A stretch of 8,109 bases of DNA from Candidatus Iainarchaeum sp. (GTDB lineage Archaea; Iainarchaeota; Iainarchaeia; Iainarchaeales; GCA-2688035): positions 1-8,109 of the forward strand of contig JAFCFG010000034.1 of NCBI GenBank assembly GCA_017608725.1. The letters run 5' to 3'. Shown one piece after another: positions 1 to 4,887 of the stretch (position 1 is its first letter; each line of letters starts with the position of its first letter). Under the pieces are notes generated by a model that was given only the letters and a program-made list of their open reading frames with translations, was not told the origin of the DNA and did no database searches. Position numbers and translations under genes: made by a program.

Positions 1-441
1 TGGCAGAATCTTAAAATCCTTAAACAAATACTGCAGGAAGGGAATCTGTACCTCAATGCTGTGCTCTTGCACATGCGCTACATCGTCTGCTTCAATCCCA
101 AGCCTTTTCAGCAATTGTTCCCTTGCCTTTCTGTCAACCTGAACCCTGCCCAAAGGAGTTTCCCATTCATCTGCCCCGCTTACGCTTATCACTTCACCCA
201 TTCCAGTGTGGTTTGGCCCAAGAACAACAAAAGAGCCTGCTTCCTGCAGTGCATTGAAAGAATAAGCTGCTGTGGGACCACTGTAAACATATCCGGCATG
301 CGGTGCAATCACACACCTTGCTTTCTTTTCTTTGGGCAAACCCTTAAAGAATCCGCTTAATTGCTTCAGAAGGGCTTCCCTTTTGCCTGGGTAAAAAGAG
401 CCAGCAACGCTTTCGGTTCTGCTACTCAAATAGGTTTTCAC
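1..441 (-). CDS. MEMO1-family protein, N-terminal 147 residues (3' end beyond window)
   Basis: No start was given by an ATG; I read a GTG at 441-439 whose last two bases overlap the uS2 stop (GTGA junction), which fixes the frame. The first 147 residues carry the MEMO hallmarks in order: VAGSFYPG (12-19), APHAGYVYSG (46-55, His48), LGPNHTG (74-80, His78), a W-x-TPLG stretch, and EHSIEVQIPFLQ near the visible end. MEMO proteins share the fold of class III extradiol (LigB-like) dioxygenases and are about 260-295 residues, so roughly half is missing at the left edge. Their biochemical role in archaea is not settled; the family often lies next to AMMECR1 and radical-SAM proteins, and in several archaea it follows rps2, as here. 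The last gene visible in the eL18 operon. Family call firm, function open. Confidence 0.9.
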   Translation of the reverse strand, partial: MKTYLSSRTESVAGSFYPGKREALLKQLSGFFKGLPKEKKARCVIAPHAGYVYSGPTAAYSFNALQEAGSFVVLGPNHTGMGEVISVSGADEWETPLGRVQVDRKAREQLLKRLGIEADDVAHVQEHSIEVQIPFLQYLFKDFKILP

Positions 442-1121
442 CTTTTCCTGTTCCTTCTTGCCCTTATTCTGTCCTCTGTTCTCTCTGTTGTTTCCTCTGC
501 CCCCTCTTTGAGCTTGTATTCAAAATCCTCAGGGGTTTTGCCAAACTCGCTGTCCTTTTTGATAACTCCCCTTTCCTTTAAAATTTCCCTTGCAAGCAAA
601 AAGTATGCCAGGGCCAGGCTTTTTCTCCCTTTGTTGTTTATTGGAACAACCATGTCAATGTTGTGTAGCTTGTTGTTTGTTGAGCAAAGGCCCACAACAG
701 GGATATGCAGCTTAACGCTTTCCTCAACAGACTGCCTGTCTGATTCCGGGTCTGTAACAATCAGGACATCTGGTTCAACAAAGTCCTTGGCACTTGGATT
801 GGTAAATGTCCCCGGCACAAACCTGCCGGTTATTGATTTGGCTCCAATTGAGGATGCAAATTGCTTTACAGGGGGCTGGCCATAGGCCTTTCTTGAGACC
901 GCTATGATTTTCTCTGGCACAAACCTGCTTAGAAACTTTGCTGCAATCCTTATCCTTTCATCAATCGTGCTGACATCCAAAACCCTCAGGCCATCTTTCC
1001 TCTGCTTGAAGATGTACCTCCTCATGTCCCCTGTCTTGAACTTGGTTCCAATATGGCTGCCTGTCTTTAGGTATCTATCCAATTCAACCAAGTGCTCTTT
1101 TTTCTCTTCCTTTTCACTCAT
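438..1121 (-). CDS. rps2: Small ribosomal subunit protein uS2
   Basis: uS2 binds the 30S subunit between head and body near the mRNA exit/Shine-Dalgarno helix. The product is 227 residues from the ATG at 1121; archaeal S2 is usually near 200-230. Family features include the N-terminal GSHIGTKFKTGDMRRYIF block, VLDVSTIDERI, SRKAYGQPPVKQFA, a GRFVPGTFTNP loop, then EPDVLIVTDPESDRQSVEE and IPVVGLCSTNN. The C-terminus ends in a charged Glu/Arg tail finishing RARRNRKR. A TTG at 1133 in the same frame would add four residues and overlap the RpoN stop; I prefer the ATG because the added residues are not part of the family. There is an 8-base gap after rpoN, so co-transcription is near certain. In most archaea rpoK and enolase lie between rpoN and rps2; here they are absent. 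Confidence 0.97.
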   Translation of the reverse strand: MSEKEEKKEHLVELDRYLKTGSHIGTKFKTGDMRRYIFKQRKDGLRVLDVSTIDERIRIAAKFLSRFVPEKIIAVSRKAYGQPPVKQFASSIGAKSITGRFVPGTFTNPSAKDFVEPDVLIVTDPESDRQSVEESVKLHIPVVGLCSTNNKLHNIDMVVPINNKGRKSLALAYFLLAREILKERGVIKKDSEFGKTPEDFEYKLKEGAEETTERTEDRIRARRNRKR

Positions 1122-1129
1122 TTTAGCTA

Positions 1130-1324
1130 TCAACTCTTGTATTGCATTATTTCGTCAATCAAGTCTGCCTGGGTAAACAGCATTCTCCTGCAGCAGTATC
1201 TCTTTACCCCTAGTTCGTCCAATGCCTTTTCAGGCTTTTCTCCCTTTTCAATCCTCTGTTTGAATTGCTCATATAATCCGGCAAGCTGTTTTCCGCAGCT
1301 AAAGCATCTTATTGGAATAAGCAT
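1130..1324 (-). CDS. rpoN: DNA-directed RNA polymerase subunit N (Rpb10 homologue)
   Basis: A 64-residue zinc protein of the archaeal RNA polymerase assembly platform, which joins RpoD and RpoL to the large subunits. It begins MLIPIRCFSCGK and contains ALDELGVKRYCCRRM, so the zinc ligands are Cys7, Cys10, Cys44 and Cys45, the exact Rpb10 pattern. Start choice is not settled: GGAGG at 1341-1337 lies 12 bases from the ATG at 1324 but only 6 bases from an in-frame TTG at 1330, which would add Met-Thr. I keep the ATG because family members start directly at M-[IL]-[IV]-P-[IV]-R-C. It is co-transcribed with uS9 upstream and uS2 downstream; the rpoK gene often found next to it is missing from the window. 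Confidence 0.97.
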   Translation of the reverse strand: MLIPIRCFSCGKQLAGLYEQFKQRIEKGEKPEKALDELGVKRYCCRRMLFTQADLIDEIMQYKS

Positions 1325-1336
1325 TGTCAATAACCG

Positions 1337-1341
1337 CCTCC
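1337..1341 (-). promoter_or_regulatory. Strong GGAGG ribosome binding site of rpoN
   Basis: GGAGG lies in the short gap between the uS9 stop and rpoN. It is one of only two plain GGAGG sites in the window (the other precedes rpoD); most other starts use GGTGA(T). Its 6-base spacing suits an in-frame TTG at 1330, its 12-base spacing the ATG at 1324, so it leaves the start in doubt rather than deciding it. Confidence 0.7.
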
Positions 1342-1345
1342 TTTT

Positions 1346-1771
1346 TTACCTCTTACTCTTCTGTTTTTTCTTCCTTGCCTTTGTTCCCAAGGGCTTCTTT
1401 GATTCAACTCTCCTAACATCATCAACTAACAGCATTCTGTCATAAGCTAAAAATGCGGTCCTCAACTTGTTGTCCTTACTGTAAAGCAAGAGGGCCTTTG
1501 CTATAGCGCTTCTGGCTGCAGCAGCCTGGCTCATAAAGCCGCCCCCCTTTACATTTACCTTTATGTCAACCTCTTTGGCCAAAGAACCAGCAATTTTCAG
1601 TGGTTCGCTAATAAACTGCTTTAGGTATGTTGGCTCTTGCAGTTCAAGTGCCCTCTTGTTGATTTTTATCTTTCCGCTGCCCTTTTTTATGGTTGCCCTT
1701 GCAACAGCCTGTTTCTTCTTTGCCTTGCTGTTCATCCCTGTTTTTCCCTTCTTTTTCTTCTTTTTCAGCAT
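1346..1771 (-). CDS. rps9: Small ribosomal subunit protein uS9
   Basis: uS9 sits in the 30S head, and its C-terminal tail reaches the P-site tRNA anticodon loop. From the ATG at 1771 the product is 141 residues; archaeal S9 is usually about 130-135. The family core starts at KKKQAVARATIKKGSGKIKI and includes the signature GGGFMSQAAAARSAIAKALL; the protein ends KKKQKSKR with the near-universal terminal SKR. The first dozen residues are a run of lysines not needed for the fold, so an alternative ATG at 1735 (129 residues, MNSKAKKKQ) is possible. I chose 1771 because the GGTGAT motif overlapping the uL13 stop lies just upstream, with only 4 bases between the genes. It is the third gene of the eL18 operon. 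Confidence 0.95.
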   Translation of the reverse strand: MLKKKKKKGKTGMNSKAKKKQAVARATIKKGSGKIKINKRALELQEPTYLKQFISEPLKIAGSLAKEVDIKVNVKGGGFMSQAAAARSAIAKALLLYSKDNKLRTAFLAYDRMLLVDDVRRVESKKPLGTKARKKKQKSKR

Positions 1772-1775
1772 CCAA

Positions 1776-2207
1776 TCACCATTTTGCTCCAAGCAGCCTG
1801 CACACTGCCCCAAGCTCAACATGCCTCTGCTTTTTTTCATTCTGGTGAAAAGGCAGTTTCATGAATTCCTTTCCCTCCAGTTCAGCTGGAATGGAGATAA
1901 AGACCTGCACCTTTCTAAATGCTTCCCTGCCTCTCCTGCTTTTGAAGGGCAGCATGCCCCTTATTGCCCTCCTCAGGACCCTGTCAGGCATTTTACTGAA
2001 CTTTGGCCCTTTCAGTGGGTTGCCCTTTGCATGCAGATCAAGCTTTCTTTTCAGCCTTTTCATTGCGTCTTCTTTGCTGCCTGTAATGATTGCTTTTTCT
2101 GCGTTAACTATTACAAGCTGTTCTCCCTGCAATGCTTTTTTTGCAGCAAAGCTAGCGAGCCTGCCCATTACAGCATTTTCTGCATTCAACAAAATCTTTT
2201 CAGGCAT
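1776..2207 (-). CDS. rpl13: Large ribosomal subunit protein uL13
   Basis: uL13 is an early-assembly 50S protein. The product is 143 residues from the ATG at 2207, in line with archaeal members (about 140-150). Visible family features: the N-terminal NAENAVMGRLASFAAK (related to A-x-G-x-x-LGRLAS), VIVNAEKAIITGSK, then GPKFSKMPDRVLRRAIRGMLPFKSRRGREAF, the core rRNA-binding block, and a C-terminal LGAKW. A TTG two codons upstream (2213) is rejected because GTGAT, which contains the eL18 stop codon, stands 6 bases before the ATG. The eL18 stop is 7 bases upstream and uS9 starts 4 bases downstream, so translation of the three genes is probably coupled. Confidence 0.96.
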   Translation of the reverse strand: MPEKILLNAENAVMGRLASFAAKKALQGEQLVIVNAEKAIITGSKEDAMKRLKRKLDLHAKGNPLKGPKFSKMPDRVLRRAIRGMLPFKSRRGREAFRKVQVFISIPAELEGKEFMKLPFHQNEKKQRHVELGAVCRLLGAKW

Positions 2208-2214
2208 TTTCAAA

Positions 2215-2586
2215 TCACTTTACAATCATGATTGTTTTTACGTCAACCTTTCTCTTTAGTGCATCTTCTATTGACAAAGCAGTAGCCCCTGCTTTCAATA
2301 TTTTTTTCATCGCCCTGCTGCTGAATTCAAGTGCAATAATGGTTGGCTTCTCATTCAACATTCCGTTCCCCAAAACTTTTCCTGGTACAAGCAGTTGCTT
2401 GCCCTTAAAAATCCTTGCAAACTTTTCAATTTTCCACAGGTTTATTGAGGCCCTCTGCCTCCTTGGCTTTTCCAATCTTTCAGCAATGTCTAGCCAAATC
2501 GCTTTCTTTTCCTTCCGGGCTGCCTTCTGCAGCAAGCCAATCAACTGCTTTGTCCTGTCCTTTGTCGGGCCAGTTCTCTTCACCAT
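2215..2586 (-). CDS. rpl18e: Large ribosomal subunit protein eL18 (L18e)
   Basis: An archaeal/eukaryotic-only 50S protein of the L15/L18e fold. The product is 123 residues, the family norm being about 120. It opens MVKRTGPTKDRTKQLIGLL, followed by KAIWLDIAERLEKPRRQRASINLWKI, the family's conserved block, and LLVPGKVLGNG (the turn found in all L18e). An ATG at 2598 in the same frame would add four residues; I prefer 2586 because GGTGA lies exactly 5 bases before it and the family starts M-x-K-R-T-G. It is the first gene of the operon eL18-uL13-uS9-rpoN-uS2-MEMO and directly follows a promoter/leader region and the tRNA-Leu gene, as in the classic S9 operons of haloarchaea. Confidence 0.96.
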   Translation of the reverse strand: MVKRTGPTKDRTKQLIGLLQKAARKEKKAIWLDIAERLEKPRRQRASINLWKIEKFARIFKGKQLLVPGKVLGNGMLNEKPTIIALEFSSRAMKKILKAGATALSIEDALKRKVDVKTIMIVK

Positions 2587-2607
2587 CGCGTTCACCATTT
2601 ATTCCAT

Positions 2608-2630
2608 CGCAATTGCGAAGCAATTGCTTC
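2608..2630. repeat. Paired GCAATTGC palindromes in the eL18 leader
   Basis: CGCAATTGCG (2608-2617) and GAAGCAATTGCTTC (2617-2630) are both perfect palindromes. Their shared 8-mer GCAATTGC occurs at 2609-2616 and 2620-2627, 11 bp apart, that is one DNA turn. In RNA the two 8-mers can pair with each other as an 8-bp stem closed by a three-base UUC loop. The site is 22-44 bases before the eL18 ATG and downstream of both TATA candidates, so it is likely transcribed. It could be a DNA operator or an mRNA structure for feedback control; the sequence does not decide between them. Confidence 0.65.
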
Positions 2631-2665
2631 CTCTCTTTTGATTTCTTTGTTTCCTTCCCCTAATT

Positions 2666-2705
2666 CTTTTTAAATTCCCTTCCAATTCAGTTTCTTTTTA
2701 TAAAA
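2666..2705 (-). promoter_or_regulatory. Promoter region of the eL18 operon with two TATA-box candidates
   Basis: Reading on the minus strand, TTTTATAAAA (2705-2696) and GAATTTAAAAAG (about 2677-2666) both look like archaeal TATA boxes; the second has a purine-rich GGAAGG segment upstream that could act as a BRE. Starts about 25 bases downstream would fall near 2675 and 2645, giving leaders of roughly 90 or 60 bases before the eL18 ATG, both including the palindromes at 2608-2630. The region 2587-2733 holds no gene. An AAAATTTT repeat pair (2702-2709 and 2727-2734) flanks the tRNA 3' side and may help end the tRNA transcript. Confidence 0.5.
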
Positions 2706-2779
2706 TTTTTCTCTTTCCTGAAAAGGAAAATTTTGCAGGGGGGAGGATTCGAACCCCCGAAGGCACTAAGCCACAGGAT

Positions 2780-2803
2780 TTCCAACCCCTTTAACCTAGA
2801 GGC
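2780..2803 (-). other. tRNA-Leu intron 2 (canonical position 37/38)
   Basis: A 24-nt intron ending the anticodon loop. On the minus strand the bulge-helix-bulge is: outer helix CAGGA/TCCTG, central four positions CTTA with TTGG (C-G, U-G, one U-U mismatch, A-U), a 3-nt bulge cut as AG|G, an inner helix CCTCT with AGGGG (5 pairs, one G-U) closing a 7-nt loop, and a 3-nt bulge cut as AA|A. Position 37/38 is the usual archaeal tRNA intron site. The mismatch in the central helix makes this the more relaxed of the two motifs. Confidence 0.75.
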
Positions 2804-2810
2804 CTTAAGT

Positions 2811-2832
2811 TTGGCAGAATTTTAAGAATTCT
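2811..2832 (-). other. tRNA-Leu intron 1 (non-canonical position 30/31)
   Basis: A 22-nt intron inside the 5' strand of the anticodon stem. It forms a textbook motif: central 4-bp helix GGCA/TGCC, 3-nt bulge GGA (cut GG|A), 3-nt bulge AAA (cut AA|A), inner helix GAATT/AATTC of 5 pairs with a 5-nt loop, and a 3-pair outer helix AGG/CTT with one G-U. Removing it rebuilds CAGGA from CAGG plus A. The central helix uses tRNA positions 25-28, so the D stem is partly unpaired in the precursor. Confidence 0.78.
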
Positions 2833-2884
2833 CCTGCCCCTTTGGCCACTTGGGTACCCCTGCACAATAATTCTTTTTGAAGCA

Positions 2885-2893
2885 AATTATTAA
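2885..2893 (-). promoter_or_regulatory. TATA-like box of the tRNA-Leu gene
   Basis: GTTAATAATTTG on the minus strand is centred about 25 bases upstream of the tRNA 5' end, the right distance for an archaeal TATA box. It lies in the 34-base gap after the rpoD stop, so the tRNA can have its own start as well as read-through from the upstream operon. The call rests on AT-richness and spacing only. Confidence 0.4.
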
Positions 2894-2897
2894 CTGT

Positions 2898-3662
2898 CTA
2901 ACCTCCCTTGACTTTTTGCAACAGCTTTGCAAATTGCTTGTTTTTGTCTTGCAGTTCAGCAATCGCCATGTTGATAACTTCGTTTACTGGCATGCCTGCA
3001 ACAGGCTCTATGTACAAGAGAAACGAGCCCTTTTCCACATCAATGGCGAGGGCATCTCTCTCACAGGCGTCTCTGCATGCCCCGCACAGTATGCATTCAA
3101 AAGGCTCCTTTAGTACAACCTTTTTGGCCTTTATCTCCAAAACCGATTTTGGGCATGCATCAATGCATTCCCTGCACTGGTTGCAGTTCTTTTCGCTGTA
3201 AACATTTGGCAGTTCCTGGTATGAGATAATGGCAGGCTGCCATTTACTGTGTTCTTTTCCACTTTGCATGATTGCCTGCATTTCAATCTTTAGCTTTTGG
3301 TCTTTCTTTAGTTTAACTATTGGGATTTTTTTATCAACTATTTCAATTTTTGGGTCGGTGCATTTTATGTCCTTGCTGTAAACCATGCCAGGGCCTTCCT
3401 TCTGCAGCACCATCTTGACCCTGTCCCCTTTTTTATAGCTCTTTGCATCTGTCTTCACCGGCAGCATAGCAAGCCTGTGTCCCAAGAACTCATCAAACAT
3501 CACTGAATCATTTTCATAGATTGTAATCTTGTCTATTGCAAGGCATGGCACGTGCTGAATTACGCTTCTTCTAATTGCATTTAGCAAGGGAGTAGTTATG
3601 CCCTTAATCAAGTACCTGCTCACATTGCCTTTTTCATCAATCTTCTTTATCCTAAGAGCCAT
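2898..3662 (-). CDS. rpoD: DNA-directed RNA polymerase subunit D with two 4Fe-4S motifs
   Basis: A 254-residue counterpart of Rpb3/bacterial alpha N-terminal domain that pairs with RpoL and nucleates polymerase assembly. Family features: GITTPLLNAIRRSVIQHVPC (21-40), IDKITIYENDSVMFDEFLGHRLAMLP (43-68) and the closing dimerisation helix near 226-250. Inserted is a ferredoxin-like domain with two cysteine sets: C160-C163-C166-C170-P and C190-C193-C196-C200, the second followed by Glu instead of Pro. Both sets are complete, so two clusters are expected; some archaeal RpoD proteins have two, some one, some none. Start at 3662 is supported by GGAGG 7 bases upstream; a longer frame reaching into uS11 is spurious. 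Last gene of the DUF106-to-rpoD operon, followed by tRNA-Leu. Confidence 0.97.
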   Translation of the reverse strand: MALRIKKIDEKGNVSRYLIKGITTPLLNAIRRSVIQHVPCLAIDKITIYENDSVMFDEFLGHRLAMLPVKTDAKSYKKGDRVKMVLQKEGPGMVYSKDIKCTDPKIEIVDKKIPIVKLKKDQKLKIEMQAIMQSGKEHSKWQPAIISYQELPNVYSEKNCNQCRECIDACPKSVLEIKAKKVVLKEPFECILCGACRDACERDALAIDVEKGSFLLYIEPVAGMPVNEVINMAIAELQDKNKQFAKLLQKVKGG

Positions 3663-3669
3663 CTTGTTT

Positions 3670-3674
3670 CCTCC
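3670..3674 (-). promoter_or_regulatory. Strong GGAGG ribosome binding site of rpoD
   Basis: GGAGG with a 7-base spacer to the rpoD ATG, one base after the uS11 stop codon. It decides the start at 3662 against the longer open frame, whose extra 28 residues overlap the uS11 C-terminus. Confidence 0.85.
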
Positions 3675-3675
3675 T

Positions 3676-4059
3676 TTACTTTTTCTTTCCTCTAAATTTC
3701 TTTTTCTTTCTGCAACCGTTGTGTGGAACCGGCGTAACATTTTCAATGGATTTAATAATCAGTCCAGCCCTTGTAAGGCTTCTTATGGCAGCTTCACTGC
3801 CGCTTCCAGGGCTGTTGCTTTTATTGCCCCCGGGGGCCCTTACCCTTACATCAACCTCTCTTATGTCCCTGTCCTTTGCCTTTTCTGCAACTGTTTCCGC
3901 TACTTTCATTGCAGCGTAAGGGCTTCCCTCCTTGTGCTGTGCCTTTACAACTTCTCCGCCACTGCACTTTGCAATGGTCTCACTGCCTGTTACATCAGTA
4001 AGCAAAATTATTGTATTATTCCTTGATGCAAAAATGTGAATAATCCCCTTCTTACCCAT
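3676..4059 (-). CDS. rps11: Small ribosomal subunit protein uS11
   Basis: uS11 lies on the 30S platform and contacts 16S rRNA near the E site. The product is 127 residues, typical for archaea. Recognisable blocks: GIIHIFASRNNTIILLTDVTG at the N-terminus, SPYAAMKVAETVAEKAKDR in the middle, and the signature region RVRAPGGNKSNSPGSGSEAAIRSL followed by AGLIIKSIENVTPVPHNGCR. The end is a short lysine-rich tail. The gene starts 8 bases inside the 3' end of rps4 (ATGGGTAA junction) with a GGGGGGAGC purine run upstream as ribosome binding site, so translation is probably coupled to rps4. Order uS13-uS4-uS11-RpoD is the standard archaeal alpha-type operon. Confidence 0.97.
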   Translation of the reverse strand: MGKKGIIHIFASRNNTIILLTDVTGSETIAKCSGGEVVKAQHKEGSPYAAMKVAETVAEKAKDRDIREVDVRVRAPGGNKSNSPGSGSEAAIRSLTRAGLIIKSIENVTPVPHNGCRKKKKFRGKKK

Positions 4060-4876
4060 TTATTGCTCCCCCCTTCTTTCCAGCCTCTTCCTTCTTCTCC
4101 CCTGTGCCTGCCTTCTTCTCTTTTCCCATTTTCTCCACTGCCTCTTCCTTTTTCTCCTTTTTCACTGCCTCTTCCTTCTCTTTACTGCCTGCCTTCTTCC
4201 CCCCTTTTTGGTTTTCTTCCTTCTTTTCCCCAGCTGCCCCCCGCCCAATTTCCTTCCTTCTTGGCCCTTCTTTTTCCTCTGGCATTTTGGCTTTTCCCTT
4301 TTCCTCCTTGGGCAATTGCTCTTTCTTCTTTTCAGCTGGCTTTTCCCCTGCTTCAACCGGTTTTGCAGCAGGCTTCTTCTTTTCAGCTGGCTTGAGTTCC
4401 ATTTTTTTGCCATAGTAAGCGATTTTTGCTTCCTCCTCTGCCGGCACAAGGTAGCCGGGGGCTGTAACCTTCTTGCCATTGATTGCAATGTGGCCGTGCG
4501 TTATGAACTGCCTTGCCTGCTTTGCTGTGTTTGCAAGCCCTTTTCTCCAGACAACTGTCTGCAGCCTTCTTTCCAGAATAGCCTCCGTTGTCAAAGTCAA
4601 AATATCATCAAGGCTTGCCTTTTCATCCATCAAACCCAACCTTATAAGGCTGTTCAACAGTTCTTGTTCCCTTTTTGCTCTTTCCTCTGGTTGCATTGCA
4701 AGCAACAGCCTTGCAGTCTTTCTCTTTTTGCTCAGTATTGTTTTGCTTCTCCAGAGCTCTCTTTTGTTCTGCAGGCCATAAGTATTCTTCATTATTCTTT
4801 CCTTTTCAAGGTTTTCTTTATCCCATAGCCGCATTGGCTTTTCATAGTGCTTTACTGTTTTCTTTGGGTCGCCCAT
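4052..4876 (-). CDS. rps4: Small ribosomal subunit protein uS4 with a long Lys/Glu-rich C-terminal tail
   Basis: uS4 is a primary 16S-binding protein of the 30S body and lines the mRNA entry. The product is 274 residues, against about 170-190 in most archaea. Residues 1-160 are a normal S4: an N-terminal KPMRLWDKENLEKERIM region, a helical middle, then the S4 RNA-binding domain (about 102-155) with ERRLQTVVWRKGLANTAKQA and FITHGHIAINGKKVTAPGYL. From about 161 to the end, 113 residues consist mostly of Lys, Glu, Ala, Gly and Pro with no hydrophobic core, presumably disordered. The ATG at 4876 is chosen over a TTG at 4882 because GTGAT stands 5 bases before it. The gene begins 11 bases after rps13 and overlaps rps11 by 8 bases. 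The tail makes the plus strand strongly pyrimidine-rich from about 4070 to 4340. Confidence 0.96.
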   Translation of the reverse strand: MGDPKKTVKHYEKPMRLWDKENLEKERIMKNTYGLQNKRELWRSKTILSKKRKTARLLLAMQPEERAKREQELLNSLIRLGLMDEKASLDDILTLTTEAILERRLQTVVWRKGLANTAKQARQFITHGHIAINGKKVTAPGYLVPAEEEAKIAYYGKKMELKPAEKKKPAAKPVEAGEKPAEKKKEQLPKEEKGKAKMPEEKEGPRRKEIGRGAAGEKKEENQKGGKKAGSKEKEEAVKKEKKEEAVEKMGKEKKAGTGEKKEEAGKKGGAING

Positions 4877-4887
4877 TTCCAATCACT

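Larger units (their letters stand above)
2734..2863 (-). tRNA. tRNA-Leu(UAA) with two predicted introns
   Basis: A 130-nt type II tRNA gene. The acceptor stem GCAGGGG pairs perfectly with CCCCTGC; T8, A14, G18G19, A21 and C48 are present; the T arm is GGGGG-TTCGAAT-CCTCC; the discriminator is A73 and no CCA is encoded. The variable arm is T-GGC-TTAGT-GCC-TTC. The anticodon stem CAGGA/TCCTG is interrupted. Removing 22 nt at 30/31 and 24 nt at 37/38 restores the loop CTTAAGA with anticodon UAA (2807-2805), U33 and G37, giving an 84-nt mature RNA. A73 and the three bases between the variable stem and T stem are leucine-like. tRNA-Leu heading the L18e/L13/S9 operon is known from haloarchaea. Identity is firm for a Leu/Ser-class tRNA; leucine and the two-intron model are inferred from structure. 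Confidence 0.88.

Noticed and set aside
361..885. Long plus-strand open frames (also at 1563-2231, 4208-4828 and 5381-5914)
   Set aside because: They are antisense to firmly identified ribosomal genes and rich in Phe, Ser, Leu and Cys, as expected from the complement of Lys/Glu-rich coding sequence.
2734..2863. tRNA-Ser(GGA) reading: a single 46-nt intron would leave the loop TTGGAAA
   Set aside because: The loop looks plausible, but the required splice ends do not form a bulge-helix-bulge. A73 and three bases between the variable stem and T stem fit leucine, as does the known tRNA-Leu position ahead of L18e/L13/S9. Kept as the main alternative to test.
2898..3746. 282-residue version of RpoD starting upstream
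   Set aside because: The extra 28 residues overlap rps11 and are not part of the family; GGAGG at 3674-3670 marks the ATG at 3662.
4070..4340. Pyrimidine-rich plus strand as a separate regulatory or triplex element
   Set aside because: It is fully explained by Lys/Glu codons (AAA, AAG, GAA, GAG) of the uS4 tail on the other strand; no further signal is visible.
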